From the NCBI RefSeq assembly GCF_004353525.1, contig NZ_CP085524.1, positions 1-64,000 on the forward strand: DNA of 64,000 bases, read 5' to 3'. Position numbers and translations under genes: made by a program. Positions 17,670 through 25,939 of this stretch are shown piece after piece (position 1 is the stretch's first letter; each line of letters opens with the position of its first letter). The notes below the pieces were generated by a model that saw only the letters and a program-made list of their open reading frames with translations, had not been told where the DNA came from and ran no database searches. The stretch comes from Zhaonella formicivorans (GTDB taxonomy: Bacteria > Bacillota > DUOV01 > Zhaonellaceae).

Positions 17670-18611
17670 ATGGCCCAGAAAAACTTAAAAACTTATCTCT
17701 CCTTAGTTCTATGTACTACTTTTTGGGGAGGGGCTTTTGTAGCTGCCAAAGTAGTAGTGCAGGAATTATCCCCGGCACTGGCTGCCAGCATACGGTTTAT
17801 TCTGGCAACGATTGTGTTAATCCCGGTCTTACTGTGGAAGGAAGGCAAAAACGCATTGGTCAACGTAAAAGAACTGCCTATTTTAGCAGCGGCCGGTTTC
17901 ACGGGAATTTTCCTTTACAATCTTTTCTTTTTTAAAGGACTTCTTTTAACCTCGGCCATTAATGGCTCTCTGTTGGTGGCAGCTGGGCCTACAATAACCG
18001 CTGTCCTGGCCTGGGTGCTCATCAAAGAGCCATTGCGCAAGAATCAAGTTATAGGTCTTGCAATCTCTTTTGCAGGAGTTTTAACAATTATCAGCAAAGG
18101 TTCGTTAGCTGCCCTGCAAACTTTAACTTTTAACACCGGTGACATCTATATTTTTTTGGGGGTAATTTCCTGGTCCCTTTATACCATCGTAGGCAAAATT
18201 GCTACCAAACGGCGCAGTTCGCTTTTAACTACAACTTATGCCTGTGGTTTAGGAGGCCTTTTTTTAAGCTTTTTTGCCTTGCCTGATTTTAAATCCGGGA
18301 CAATAGGACACTTGCGACCTGTTACCGTTTTCAGTCTGTTGTTTTTGGCTGTTTGTGCCACGGCAATTGCTTTTATTCTCTGGTACGATGGGATCAATAA
18401 AATCGGGGCAAACCGGGTTTCAACTTTCCAAAACATCGTTCCCCTTTCTTCTGCCTTATTGTCTATTGTGTTCTTGGGAGAGAAGCTGCATTTATATCAT
18501 GGTTTTGGGGCCCTGGGTATTTTGCTTGGAGTGTATATAGCAAATAACAAAGCAACTAGTGAGGCTCAAATTTCCAGCTCGGGGCAACCAAAAATCATTA
18601 ATTCCCAATAA
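17670..18611 (+). CDS. EamA (DMT superfamily) transporter
   Basis: An inner-membrane metabolite exporter of about 313 residues with ten predicted membrane segments arranged as two EamA repeats (first about 5-140, second about 155-295). Typical pieces are LCTTFWGGAFVAAKVV at the start, LLVAAGPTITAVLAWVLIKEPL in the first half and LSIVFLGEKLHLYHGFGALGILLGVY in the second. The ATG at 17670 is preferred because it leaves a short N-terminus before the first membrane segment; an upstream in-frame ATG at 17628 has no better ribosome site. The substrate cannot be told from sequence; amino acids or their precursors are common for the family. The downstream regulator starts 13 bp later, so they may be co-transcribed. 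Confidence 0.9.
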   Translation: MAQKNLKTYLSLVLCTTFWGGAFVAAKVVVQELSPALAASIRFILATIVLIPVLLWKEGKNALVNVKELPILAAAGFTGIFLYNLFFFKGLLLTSAINGSLLVAAGPTITAVLAWVLIKEPLRKNQVIGLAISFAGVLTIISKGSLAALQTLTFNTGDIYIFLGVISWSLYTIVGKIATKRRSSLLTTTYACGLGGLFLSFFALPDFKSGTIGHLRPVTVFSLLFLAVCATAIAFILWYDGINKIGANRVSTFQNIVPLSSALLSIVFLGEKLHLYHGFGALGILLGVYIANNKATSEAQISSSGQPKIINSQ

Positions 18612-18624
18612 ATGGGGGATCATC

Positions 18625-20439
18625 ATGTCAAGATTAAAACAGGTGCAGGAAATCGGGCAAAAGGTAGCCGAAGCCATAGCTACGGTGTTACATATCGAGG
18701 TAGAGATTATAGATACTGATTTGGTTAGGGTAGCGGGTACGGGCCGGGTGAAAGGGGATGTGGGCATGAGACTCCCCAGGGGTCTGGTGAATAAACACGT
18801 TTTACAAAGCGGCAGGCCGATTTTTATTCACGATCCTGGTTTTCATCAAATTTGCAAGACTTGCCCCTTAAGCGGCGATTGCTTTTACAAAGCATATATT
18901 GTTTACCCTATTCACGCTGAGGATCAGATTATAGGCACTATGACATTGATCGCTTTTAACGCAGCCCAAAAGAATATTTTGGCCAGCGACTATCACTCCC
19001 ATTTAGAGTTTTTAAGCCAGATGGCTGATTTGATTAGCAGTAAAGTATTGGAGATAGAAATGTTTGCGGAAAAAACGGTTATGGCCAACCAATTGGCTGC
19101 CGTAGTAGATTCAGTGCATGAAGGCGTTTTGGCCGTAAATTCTCTGGGTACCATTACCCATTTTAACACTTCAGCGGAAAAAATGCTTGGTTTATCCCGG
19201 GAGCAAGTGGTTGGTAAACCTTTAAAGCACTATTTAGCTGCGCTGCCGCTTATGGAGGTAATTACTACCGGCAAAGGATACAGCTCTAAAGAAGTGTTCT
19301 TAAATCTAGGTAAAAGGCGCTTGCATCTGGTGGCGACTGCGCAACCTATCAAAGCCGTGGATCAACGAATTGTAGGCGCGGTGGCTTCTTTCCGGGATTA
19401 CAGTGAAACGGAGAAATTTGTTTGGGAAATTGCGCATAAACAACACTCCATTACTTTTGAAGAGCTCATTGGCACCAGCAAAAATTTTACTGAGGTTAAA
19501 CAGGAAGCGCAAAAAATTGCTGCCAGCAATTCAACTGTATTGATTATCGGAGAAAGCGGGACAGGTAAGGAAGTATTTGCCAGGGCTATTCATGCTGCCA
19601 GTTCCCATAGCCACAAGCCGTTTATAGTTTTTAATTGCGGCGCCATTCCGGAGTCCTTGTTGGAAACGGAACTTTTCGGCTACGTTGAAGGGGCTTTTCC
19701 CGGAGCGCGCCGGGGCGGGCGGCCAGGCCAATTTGAGCTGGCCAACGGAGGTACTGTTTTTTTAGACGAAATTGATAAAATTTCCCTTTACATCCAGGCA
19801 CGTTTGCTGGCCGTTTTACAAACAAAACAGGTAGAACGAGTTGGGGGTAGTCAGCCTATTCCGGTAGATGTACGGGTAATTGCCGCTGTGAGCGGTAACC
19901 TTAAAGAAAAAGTGAACAAAGGACAATTCCGGGAGGACTTGTATTACCAGTTGAGTGTCATTCCCTTGCTTATTCCTGCGTTACGCGAGCGTCCTGAGGA
20001 TATTCCCCTGCTTTTAAACCATTATTTACATCGGTATGCCGGGCTTCTGGGTAAAGACATCCGGGGTTTTACCAAAGAATCTTTAAAAGCATGTACCCGG
20101 TACCCATGGCCAGGCAATGTAAGGGAGCTGATTAACTCAGTGGAATACGCCATTAACCTTGAAGAATCTCCATATATTACTTTATCCAGCTTGCCGGCCA
20201 GGATTCGAGAGGATGACGGCAGGAGGACTGTTTTGGAAGCAACAGGCTTAAGCCTGGAGAGGATTCCCACCCTGGAGGAGATAGAAAAAGCCGCTATTGA
20301 ACAGGCTCTGGAAAGATATGGCTGGTCAGAAGAGGGCAAAAAAAAGGCCGCCAAGGCTTTGGGAATCAGCAGGGCTACCATCTACCGTAAACTGCAGAAA
20401 TACGGGCTATGCAATAAAGCAGGCAGATCTAATAGTTAG
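18625..20439 (+). CDS. Sigma-54-type activator: Cys-rich sensor, PAS, AAA+, Fis; GAFPGA loop
   Basis: A 604-residue regulator. Residues 1-150 are an unrecognised sensor region holding CKTCPLSGDC (Cys 77, 80, 86), suited to a metal, Fe-S or redox role. Residues about 155-260 form a PAS domain (VDSVHEGVLAVNSLGTITHFN). The AAA+ module follows with Walker A GESGTGKE near 309 and Walker B TVFLDEIDK. The loop that normally reads GAFTGA and touches sigma-54 reads GAFPGA here (356-361, Pro codon at 19699). A Fis-type helix-turn-helix ([20 protein letters not shown]) closes the chain. ATG 18625 has TGGGGGATC before it. No clear -24/-12 promoter was found near the downstream UroD-fold gene. It may act on sigma-54 weakly, or as a repressor or activator at other promoters. 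Confidence 0.9.
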   Translation: MSRLKQVQEIGQKVAEAIATVLHIEVEIIDTDLVRVAGTGRVKGDVGMRLPRGLVNKHVLQSGRPIFIHDPGFHQICKTCPLSGDCFYKAYIVYPIHAEDQIIGTMTLIAFNAAQKNILASDYHSHLEFLSQMADLISSKVLEIEMFAEKTVMANQLAAVVDSVHEGVLAVNSLGTITHFNTSAEKMLGLSREQVVGKPLKHYLAALPLMEVITTGKGYSSKEVFLNLGKRRLHLVATAQPIKAVDQRIVGAVASFRDYSETEKFVWEIAHKQHSITFEELIGTSKNFTEVKQEAQKIAASNSTVLIIGESGTGKEVFARAIHAASSHSHKPFIVFNCGAIPESLLETELFGYVEGAFPGARRGGRPGQFELANGGTVFLDEIDKISLYIQARLLAVLQTKQVERVGGSQPIPVDVRVIAAVSGNLKEKVNKGQFREDLYYQLSVIPLLIPALRERPEDIPLLLNHYLHRYAGLLGKDIRGFTKESLKACTRYPWPGNVRELINSVEYAINLEESPYITLSSLPARIREDDGRRTVLEATGLSLERIPTLEEIEKAAIEQALERYGWSEEGKKKAAKALGISRATIYRKLQKYGLCNKAGRSNS

Positions 20440-20613
20440 CCTTTAGCCATCAGCTTTCAGCATTTAGCCTTCAGCTTTTCCTGAGGATCCATGTTATTTT
20501 GCATATCAAAGAATGATTCAGTTGGTCAAATTTTGGAATTGATCCATGAGTAGATCTATTCATATTGTAGCTTAGCAATAGCTGGTAGCTGACAGCTGAT
20601 GGCTGATAGCTTA
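20437..20613 (+). repeat. Heptamer-period inverted repeat before the UroD-fold gene
   Basis: The left arm (20437-20480) is TTTAGCC, ATCAGCT, TTCAGCA, TTTAGCC, TTCAGCT in register. The right arm (about 20574-20613) is GCTGGTA, GCTGACA, GCTGATG, GCTGATA, GCTTAAG. The arms are complementary and separated by about 95 bp with no gene. The right arm runs into the AAGGAGGGGG ribosome site of the next gene. Confidence 0.75.
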
Positions 20614-20631
20614 AGAAGGAGGGGGTTCAGC

Positions 20632-21672
20632 ATGAATCACATCGAGCGGGTTTTAGCTGCCATTGCCCACCAAGAGATTGACCGTGTTCCTTGGGGGGAA
20701 TTTTGGCTGGAGAAAGGCTTAGTTAAAAAACTGCTTCCGGGAGCGGAGAAGGTAGGGGTTAAGGAAGAGGCTCAGGTTATGGAAAATTTGGGGATGGACA
20801 TTCGAGCTATCCCTCCCGGGGAACAGATGGAAAAGGAAAGGGAAATCAGAGAAGGTGAAGTTTTCTGCGATGCTTGGGGTTGTACCTACATCTGGCGACG
20901 GGGAAAAAAGATTTTTCAGCGTCCCGCGATAACTGGTCTGGAACATGCTTCTAGTTATGTTTTCCCCAGACCCGGCCAATTTGATTATTCCCGGATCGGG
21001 GAGTGGAGCCAAAGCACCGACTTCTTTTTGTTTGCCCTGCTGGACGGCGTTTTCCAAGGAGTGGCCTCTTTGCTTGATTTTAACGAGTTTTTAATGGCTA
21101 CTGCTTGCAATCCTGCACCCATTAAAGAACTGGCGGAAAAAAGGGCGCAGTTTTTGATTGAACAAGCGGAGCTATGTGTCAAAGCGGGGGCCCACGGTAT
21201 TATGATTGGGGAAGATATGGCATATAATCAAGGAACATTTATTTCCCCCAAAGTTTTGCGTTCCTTATTTTTCCCTGTTCTAAAAGCAGCAGTGGCCAAA
21301 ATCAAAAAGCTGGGCGTACCTGTTTTTTTGCATAGTGACGGCAATTTGAACAGCATTTTGGAGGATTTAGTGGAACTGGGCATAGATGGGCTGCAATCCT
21401 TGGAACCGGAAGCGGGCATGGACTTGGCGCAAATTAAATCCAAGTATGGTACCCGAGTTTGCCTGATGGGCAACTTGGATTTAGGCTTGTTGAATAAAAG
21501 CACGGCGGAGGAGGTAGCGAGGGTAACGGAAGAAGTATTAACAACTGCAGCTCCTGGTAGTGGTTTTATTCTAAGCACCTCCGGAGGTATTTTAGGCCAG
21601 GATATTCCTGCGGAAAATTTAGCTGCCGTTTCCCAAACATTAAAGTCCTGGAACTATACTTGCAGGCCATAA
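20632..21672 (+). CDS. Uroporphyrinogen decarboxylase-fold protein (URO-D/MtaA-like)
   Basis: A 346-residue TIM-barrel protein of the URO-D superfamily. Typical parts are the start HIERVLAAIAHQEIDRVPWG, the HSDGNLNSILEDLVELGIDGLQ segment near residue 235 and FILSTSGGILGQDIPAENLAAV near the end. In anaerobes many such proteins are not heme enzymes but methyltransferases that move methyl groups from methylated substrates or corrinoid proteins to a thiol or tetrahydrofolate. HemE itself usually has no such SDGN-type segment, and no other heme gene is near. The Asp/Glu-rich region and lack of corrinoid partners nearby leave the substrate open. It lies downstream of the PAS-AAA-Fis regulator, which may control it. 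Confidence 0.82.
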   Translation: MNHIERVLAAIAHQEIDRVPWGEFWLEKGLVKKLLPGAEKVGVKEEAQVMENLGMDIRAIPPGEQMEKEREIREGEVFCDAWGCTYIWRRGKKIFQRPAITGLEHASSYVFPRPGQFDYSRIGEWSQSTDFFLFALLDGVFQGVASLLDFNEFLMATACNPAPIKELAEKRAQFLIEQAELCVKAGAHGIMIGEDMAYNQGTFISPKVLRSLFFPVLKAAVAKIKKLGVPVFLHSDGNLNSILEDLVELGIDGLQSLEPEAGMDLAQIKSKYGTRVCLMGNLDLGLLNKSTAEEVARVTEEVLTTAAPGSGFILSTSGGILGQDIPAENLAAVSQTLKSWNYTCRP

Positions 21673-21702
21673 TCTTCCAAAAGCTCAGCAGGCATATTTA
21701 GC

Positions 21703-21753
21703 AAACGACCCTAGTAAATATAGCTCAGGAGATTATGAAGGGCGGGGTCGTTT
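21703..21753 (+). promoter_or_regulatory. Inverted repeat abutting the start codon of the downstream gene
   Basis: AAACGACCC (21703-21711) and GGGTCGTTT (21745-21753) are exact 9-bp complements enclosing 33 bases. The 3' arm ends at the base before ATG 21754 and overlaps the only G-rich ribosome site, so the hairpin could block translation of that gene. Confidence 0.5.
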
Positions 21754-22431
21754 ATGGCGCGTTTCAAATTTGTCTTGCCGGTTATTGTCCTGCTGGTTTT
21801 TATCTTTGGAGGTTATCATTACTATAACGCCAATTTGAAAATAGTTCCCGAAAAGCTTTTGCAGGAGGCTCTGACCAATACTGTTGGAGCAAACAGTTAC
21901 CGGTACCATGTGAAATTGCAAATGCAGGTAGATGGCCGGACTGTGGAATTAAGTGATTTGGACGGGGAAAAGGCCAACGGCAAGGATTTTCATATTGTGG
22001 GGACAATGCAGGAGCAGCAGATTGAGGTCTACCAAATCGGCAATGTTACCTATTTAAAAGACGGCGTATCAGGCAAATGGGTAGTAGTTCCGGAAAATCC
22101 GGTTTTTGAAACCGAGTACTTTATGGCTGAAATTAATCCTATGTCCAGCTTTAATTTCACCGGTATCAAAAACCTGCGGTACCTGGGCATCGAAAAACAT
22201 GACAGGCAAAAGTACTATGTATTGGAATGTACACCGGGAATCAACAATGATTTTTTAACCCGTTTCTGGCAGGATTTTAAATATAAGCTTTGGATTGATA
22301 AGGGAAGTAAGAAGCTTGTAAAAGCGGAAGTACAGGCGAACAATAAGGCAAAGCCCTCCGATAGCTTGAGCATGCTGGTTGAGCTAAAAGATTTCAACGC
22401 TAAGATTAAATTGATAGCCCCCATAAAATAG
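21754..22431 (+). CDS. Membrane-anchored hypothetical protein, outer-facing
   Basis: A 225-residue protein with one N-terminal hydrophobic segment (about 5-22: FVLPVIVLLVFIFGGYHYY) and the rest probably outside the cytoplasmic membrane. The beta-rich body (ANSYRYHVKLQMQVDGRTVELSD..., VYQIGNVTYLKDGVSGKW, KLWIDKGSKKLVKAEVQ) resembles LolA/LppX-like or DUF-type lipoprotein folds that bind a lipid, but there is no lipobox Cys. I cannot name a family. The ATG at 21754 lies at the end of a perfect inverted repeat. It is monocistronic with its own terminator. Confidence 0.7.
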   Translation: MARFKFVLPVIVLLVFIFGGYHYYNANLKIVPEKLLQEALTNTVGANSYRYHVKLQMQVDGRTVELSDLDGEKANGKDFHIVGTMQEQQIEVYQIGNVTYLKDGVSGKWVVVPENPVFETEYFMAEINPMSSFNFTGIKNLRYLGIEKHDRQKYYVLECTPGINNDFLTRFWQDFKYKLWIDKGSKKLVKAEVQANNKAKPSDSLSMLVELKDFNAKIKLIAPIK

Positions 22432-22458
22432 CACGTCCGAAGACGTGCTATGCTTTTC
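22429..22458 (+). terminator. Terminator after the membrane-anchored protein
   Basis: TAGCACGTC (22429-22437) and GACGTGCTA (22442-22450) pair perfectly around a CGAA loop, overlapping the stop codon and followed by TGCTTTTCT. Confidence 0.75.
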
Positions 22459-22486
22459 TAGCACCGGCAGTGCCATGTAAATTAGT

Positions 22487-22584
22487 GTAATGTCTATGTC
22501 CTTGGAAGAGACGTTTGATAGAATCATTAGAGCACCCTGGTGCTCTAAATTCAGACAGTGGGAACGATAGGACATAGACGTTAC
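22487..22584. repeat. 98-bp nested inverted-repeat element between convergent genes
   Basis: Outer arms (22487-22501 and 22570-22584) are 15-bp complements with a single G-U mismatch. Inside lies a tight palindrome (TTAGAGCACC 22527-22536, GGTGCTCTAA 22539-22548). The element lies 9 bp from the serA stop codon and could act as a terminator for serA on the other strand, or be a small mobile remnant. Confidence 0.55.
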
Positions 22585-22592
22585 AGTTATTT

Positions 22593-24173
22593 TTAGAGTT
22601 TTACAATGCGTGCGGCAATGACGCCATCAATACTGCGAATCAACCCTAACACTTCTTTGCTAATTTGTGCGTCAATACTCAAGATCATCATGGCTTGTCT
22701 CGTTTCTAGGTTCCGGCTGTATTGCATGGCGGTAATATTTATCTTGCTGGCACCAAGTAAGGTCCCTATCTGTCCGATAATACCAGGTTTATCCATGTTT
22801 TCTACAACCAGCAGGCATGCGGAGGGGTTAATGTCAAACTCATAGCCGCAGACTTCTACTATTCTTATTTCCTCTTTGCCGAAAAGAGTGCCTGTAAAGG
22901 TATAGAGTTTGTCTTCAGCGGTTACTTTTAACTTAACCAGGCTGGTGTAATTCTTTATTTCGCTTTCTGTGCTTTCCGTGATGCTAATTCCCCGCTGTTC
23001 GGCAATGAAACTGGCATTGACATAGTTTACTCGTTCTTTCAGGATGGGCTCAAAAAGGCCTTTGAGTACTGCCAGAGTTATTACTGACATCTTTAATCCC
23101 GTAACTTCACCGCTATATGTAATCTCAATTTTGCTTACGGGTTCTCTTTCCAATTGATGGTAGAGCTTGCCTAATGTTTCACCCAGACGCAGATAGGGCT
23201 TTAAAACCTCCAACTCATGGTGGCGGAGGGCAGGCAGGTTTACCGCGTTGGGAACCATATCCCCCCGCAGAGCGCTAAGCACTTCCTGGGCAACAGTCAC
23301 ACTTACGTTATCCTGAGCTTCTATAGTATCTGCCCCAAGATGAGGAGTAACTATTACATTGTCAAAATCAAGCAGAGGTGAAGTGGTATTTGGTTCATCT
23401 ACCAAAACATCCAAGGCAGCGCTGGCAACTATTCCTTGTTTTAAGGCCTCCGCCAATGCTACCTCGTCGATGATACCACCCCTGGCGCAGTTTACTACCC
23501 GTACTCCTTTTTTAGCAATGCTAAGCTGCTCTGTGCTGATCATACCAAAAGTTTCTTCTGTTTTTGGGGTATGAACGGTGATAAAATCTGATTCTGTGAT
23601 TAATTCATTCAAGGTTTCCTTTTTCTCTACGCCAAATTTTTTGAACCGGGCATCGGTGATATAGGGATCATAGGCGATAACCCGCATACCGAATGACTGA
23701 AGGCGGGTAGCCACTAAAGAACCAATACGGCCAAGTCCTACAATTCCTACTGTTTTGCCGTTTAACTCCACTCCTTTAAAATTACTGCGGTCCCATTTCC
23801 GGTTTTTCAGGCAGGTGTTGGCCTGAGGAATATTGCGGCAGGAACTGATGAGCAGGCCAACTGTATGCTCTGCCGCCGAAATGATATTGGCTTCGGGAGT
23901 ATTGACCACTATAATTCCTCTTTTGGTGGCGCCGTCCATTTCAATATTGTCCACCCCGTTGCCGGCGCGCCCAACTACTTTCAGATTTTTTGCCCTTTCA
24001 TAAAATTCCTCGTTAATCTTGGTGACGCTGCGCACGATAATGGCATCATAATCTTTAATGATGGCCAGCAGCTCTTCACGGGGAAGCTGCAGGCGCACAT
24101 CAACCTGGGCGCCGCCTTGTTGTAAGATTTCAATTCCTTTTTCTGAAATCTGTTCTGCGACAAGGATCTTCAT
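22593..24173 (-). CDS. serA: D-3-phosphoglycerate dehydrogenase
   Basis: SerA oxidises 3-phosphoglycerate to 3-phosphohydroxypyruvate, the first step of serine synthesis. The 526-residue long form has a substrate/NAD-binding half (GRAGNGVDNIEMDGATKRGI; Rossmann motif VGIVGLGRIGSLVATRL near 145; catalytic-site run VNCARGGIIDE and HLGADTIEAQ), an intervening domain (about 320-450), and a C-terminal ACT domain (VVENMDKPGIIGQIGTLLGA...) that gives serine feedback in many homologues. ATG 24173 has GAGGAGGAAAATCT before it. It is the second gene of a minus-strand unit behind a serine T-box, 33 bp after the aminotransferase. Confidence 0.96.
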   Translation of the reverse strand: MKILVAEQISEKGIEILQQGGAQVDVRLQLPREELLAIIKDYDAIIVRSVTKINEEFYERAKNLKVVGRAGNGVDNIEMDGATKRGIIVVNTPEANIISAAEHTVGLLISSCRNIPQANTCLKNRKWDRSNFKGVELNGKTVGIVGLGRIGSLVATRLQSFGMRVIAYDPYITDARFKKFGVEKKETLNELITESDFITVHTPKTEETFGMISTEQLSIAKKGVRVVNCARGGIIDEVALAEALKQGIVASAALDVLVDEPNTTSPLLDFDNVIVTPHLGADTIEAQDNVSVTVAQEVLSALRGDMVPNAVNLPALRHHELEVLKPYLRLGETLGKLYHQLEREPVSKIEITYSGEVTGLKMSVITLAVLKGLFEPILKERVNYVNASFIAEQRGISITESTESEIKNYTSLVKLKVTAEDKLYTFTGTLFGKEEIRIVEVCGYEFDINPSACLLVVENMDKPGIIGQIGTLLGASKINITAMQYSRNLETRQAMMILSIDAQISKEVLGLIRSIDGVIAARIVKL

Positions 24174-24206
24174 AGATTTTCCTCCTCGTAATTACTGTAT
24201 TTTTAA

Positions 24207-25364
24207 TCAAAGGCCTTGGTTTTGGCCCCAATATTCCAAAGCTGCTGTTATACCGGTTCCCAGCCGTAAAGGATAATTCTCCTCTTTTAATGATTGTTCT
24301 AAAGCTGCAATTACCTGGAGGATATTATGTTCATTGACATACCCCATGTGCCCGATGCGCAGGATTTTTCCCTTTAAGCTTTCCTGACCGCCGGCAACAA
24401 TTACTCCGTAGTGCAGCTCCATTAATTTTGCAATGTTTTCTGCGTTTAGACCCGGTGGCATTGCTATAGAGGTTATGCAATCAGATCTTGCTCCAACCTT
24501 TGCAAAAAGCTCCAGGCCCATGGCCTCTATTGCCCGACGAGTGGCTTCTGCTAAACGGTAGTGACGTGCAAAGACTTGGGGTAATCCCTCTGCAAGGATC
24601 ATCCGCAGCGCTTCATTAGCTCCACGTACCAGGGATATGGCCGGGGTATAAGGGTTTTGAGGGGGACTCTTTTCCATAGCCTTTCTTACGCTGAAAACGT
24701 CCCAATAAAAACGTGGGCAGGTAGCCCGTTCTGCTGCGGCCCAGGCTTTGTCACTGATGCTTAAGAAAGCAAGCCCGGGTGGGGCCATAAGGCCTTTTTG
24801 AGAGGCAGTAATGGCAACATCTACTCTCCAGGCATCAGTCCGTAAGTCAATGCAGCCTAAAGAGCTAACTGCATCCACCACGAATAGCGTATCGGTATCT
24901 GCTAAAATTTTGCCAATGGCAGCAATATTGTTAACAACTCCGGTAGAAGTTTCATTGTGGGTAACAAATACCCCTTTGTATGCCATTCTTTTTAAGCGCG
25001 CTTCTATTGCTTCCGGGTCTGCTGCTTCACCCCAGGGTATAGCCAGTTTATCCACACTTAAACCGAAGGCTTGGGCGATAGCAGCGAAGCGTTCCCCAAA
25101 AACTCCCACACTTATCACCAGAACCTTGTCACCGGGAGAAAAAAAGTTGACGACGGCTGCTTCCAAGCCGCCTGTGCCTGCAGCGGGAAAGGTTAAAACC
25201 AGGTTTTTTGTTTGGAAGACATCCCGGAGGTTTTGGTTAAGCTCAGCGAAAATTTCCCCATACTCCTGTGTCCGGTGGTGGATCATGGCTTGGCTTTGTT
25301 TCGCCAATACTGCGGGAGGCACTACAGTGGGGCCAGGAGTCATCAATAATGGTTCTTTTTGCAT
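24207..25364 (-). CDS. Class V aminotransferase (serine--pyruvate / alanine--glyoxylate / phosphoserine type)
   Basis: A 385-residue PLP enzyme of the alanine-glyoxylate/serine-pyruvate aminotransferase group. The PLP Lys is in ITASQKGLMAPPGLAFLSIS; other marks are LLMTPGPTVVPPAVLAKQ at the start, FPAAGTGGLEAAVVNFFSPGD, and IRIGHMGYVNEHNI near the end. In Firmicutes that lack SerC, homologues next to serA are thought to supply the transamination step of serine synthesis, and the serine T-box upstream supports that here (inference). ATG 25364 is preferred over GTG 25373 because AAAGAGGTG overlaps the GTG and is ideally spaced for the ATG. Confidence 0.9.
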   Translation of the reverse strand: MQKEPLLMTPGPTVVPPAVLAKQSQAMIHHRTQEYGEIFAELNQNLRDVFQTKNLVLTFPAAGTGGLEAAVVNFFSPGDKVLVISVGVFGERFAAIAQAFGLSVDKLAIPWGEAADPEAIEARLKRMAYKGVFVTHNETSTGVVNNIAAIGKILADTDTLFVVDAVSSLGCIDLRTDAWRVDVAITASQKGLMAPPGLAFLSISDKAWAAAERATCPRFYWDVFSVRKAMEKSPPQNPYTPAISLVRGANEALRMILAEGLPQVFARHYRLAEATRRAIEAMGLELFAKVGARSDCITSIAMPPGLNAENIAKLMELHYGVIVAGGQESLKGKILRIGHMGYVNEHNILQVIAALEQSLKEENYPLRLGTGITAALEYWGQNQGL

Positions 25365-25405
25365 GTTTTTCACCTCTTTAAAAATGGTTTTGGAAAGTTT
25401 AAAAT

Positions 25406-25640
25406 AAAAAAGCTCCTGCCCTGACCAATGTCAAGGACGGGAGCTTTGCTCACGTGGTGCCACCTTGTTTTGTCATAAAAACATTATGACCTCTCAGATT
25501 GATAACGGCATCTGCCGGAACGGGTTATTTCCCCGCCTGCTTCAGGGTGGATTCAACAGCTTTGGGCGCCAATTTCCACCAACCATCGGCTCTCTGTAGC
25601 CATCCACTGCCTACTGTTCCCCTGCATCGCATTTGTACAA
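25406..25640 (-). promoter_or_regulatory. T-box leader, serine specifier (UCC)
   Basis: Read on the minus strand, the leader contains the conserved AGAGAG motif (25590-25595), a specifier context GAATCCA whose codon UCC (25549-25551) means serine, and the T-box core AAGGTGGCACCACG (25453-25466) that pairs with the uncharged tRNA end. An intrinsic terminator follows (GCTCC...GGAGC then a U-run, 25406-25446). It lies directly upstream of the aminotransferase-serA unit, so shortage of charged tRNA-Ser should allow read-through. Confidence 0.92.
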
Positions 25641-25691
25641 GTTATACAAATGTATAGCATAAATATTAACTTGAAATTTAAATTTTGTAAA

Positions 25692-25740
25692 GAAGGAAAA
25701 ATTGTAATTTCAGCAGCTCTATCTAAGCAATTTTTCCTTC
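25692..25740. repeat. Perfect 13-bp inverted repeat between T-box and hpt
   Basis: GAAGGAAAAATTG (25692-25704) and CAATTTTTCCTTC (25728-25740) are exact complements with a 23-base loop. There is no T-tract on either strand. It lies in the divergent promoter region of the serine unit and hpt. Confidence 0.55.
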
Positions 25741-25745
25741 GCTGT

Positions 25746-25779
25746 CGAACATTTAATAAAAAAGCAATTAAATTATTCG
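25746..25779 (+). promoter_or_regulatory. Candidate PurR box pair upstream of hpt
   Basis: CGAACATTT (25746-25754) and an inverted partner ending ATTCG (25775-25779) are spaced over 34 bp, nearly the same as the better CGAAC/GTTCG pair before the pur operon (35 bp). The second box is weak. No guanine riboswitch is seen in this 445-bp gap. Confidence 0.35.
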
Positions 25780-25939
25780 AAAATTATTTGGAGTTGCAGG
25801 AATTTAAGTTAAATTAGCGAATTATGTTTTGTTCTATCTAGCTGAATACGTTATTACCAGGGTATAAAGTCCTTGAGTTAACAAAAAATATTTTAAGCTG
25901 CACTACCGCAAGGAAGCATGTTGATAGGAGGAATTTTAG

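Noticed and set aside
20440-20631. Sigma-54 promoter before the UroD-fold gene
   Set aside because: No TGG/GC pair with correct 12-base offset was found, so a link to the upstream regulator remains unproved.
20632-21672. Call as hemE (heme synthesis)
   Set aside because: Sequence is nearer to URO-D-fold methyltransferase-type proteins, and no heme genes are near.
25741-25939. Guanine riboswitch before hpt-guaA
   Set aside because: None of the conserved purine-riboswitch loop sequences are found.
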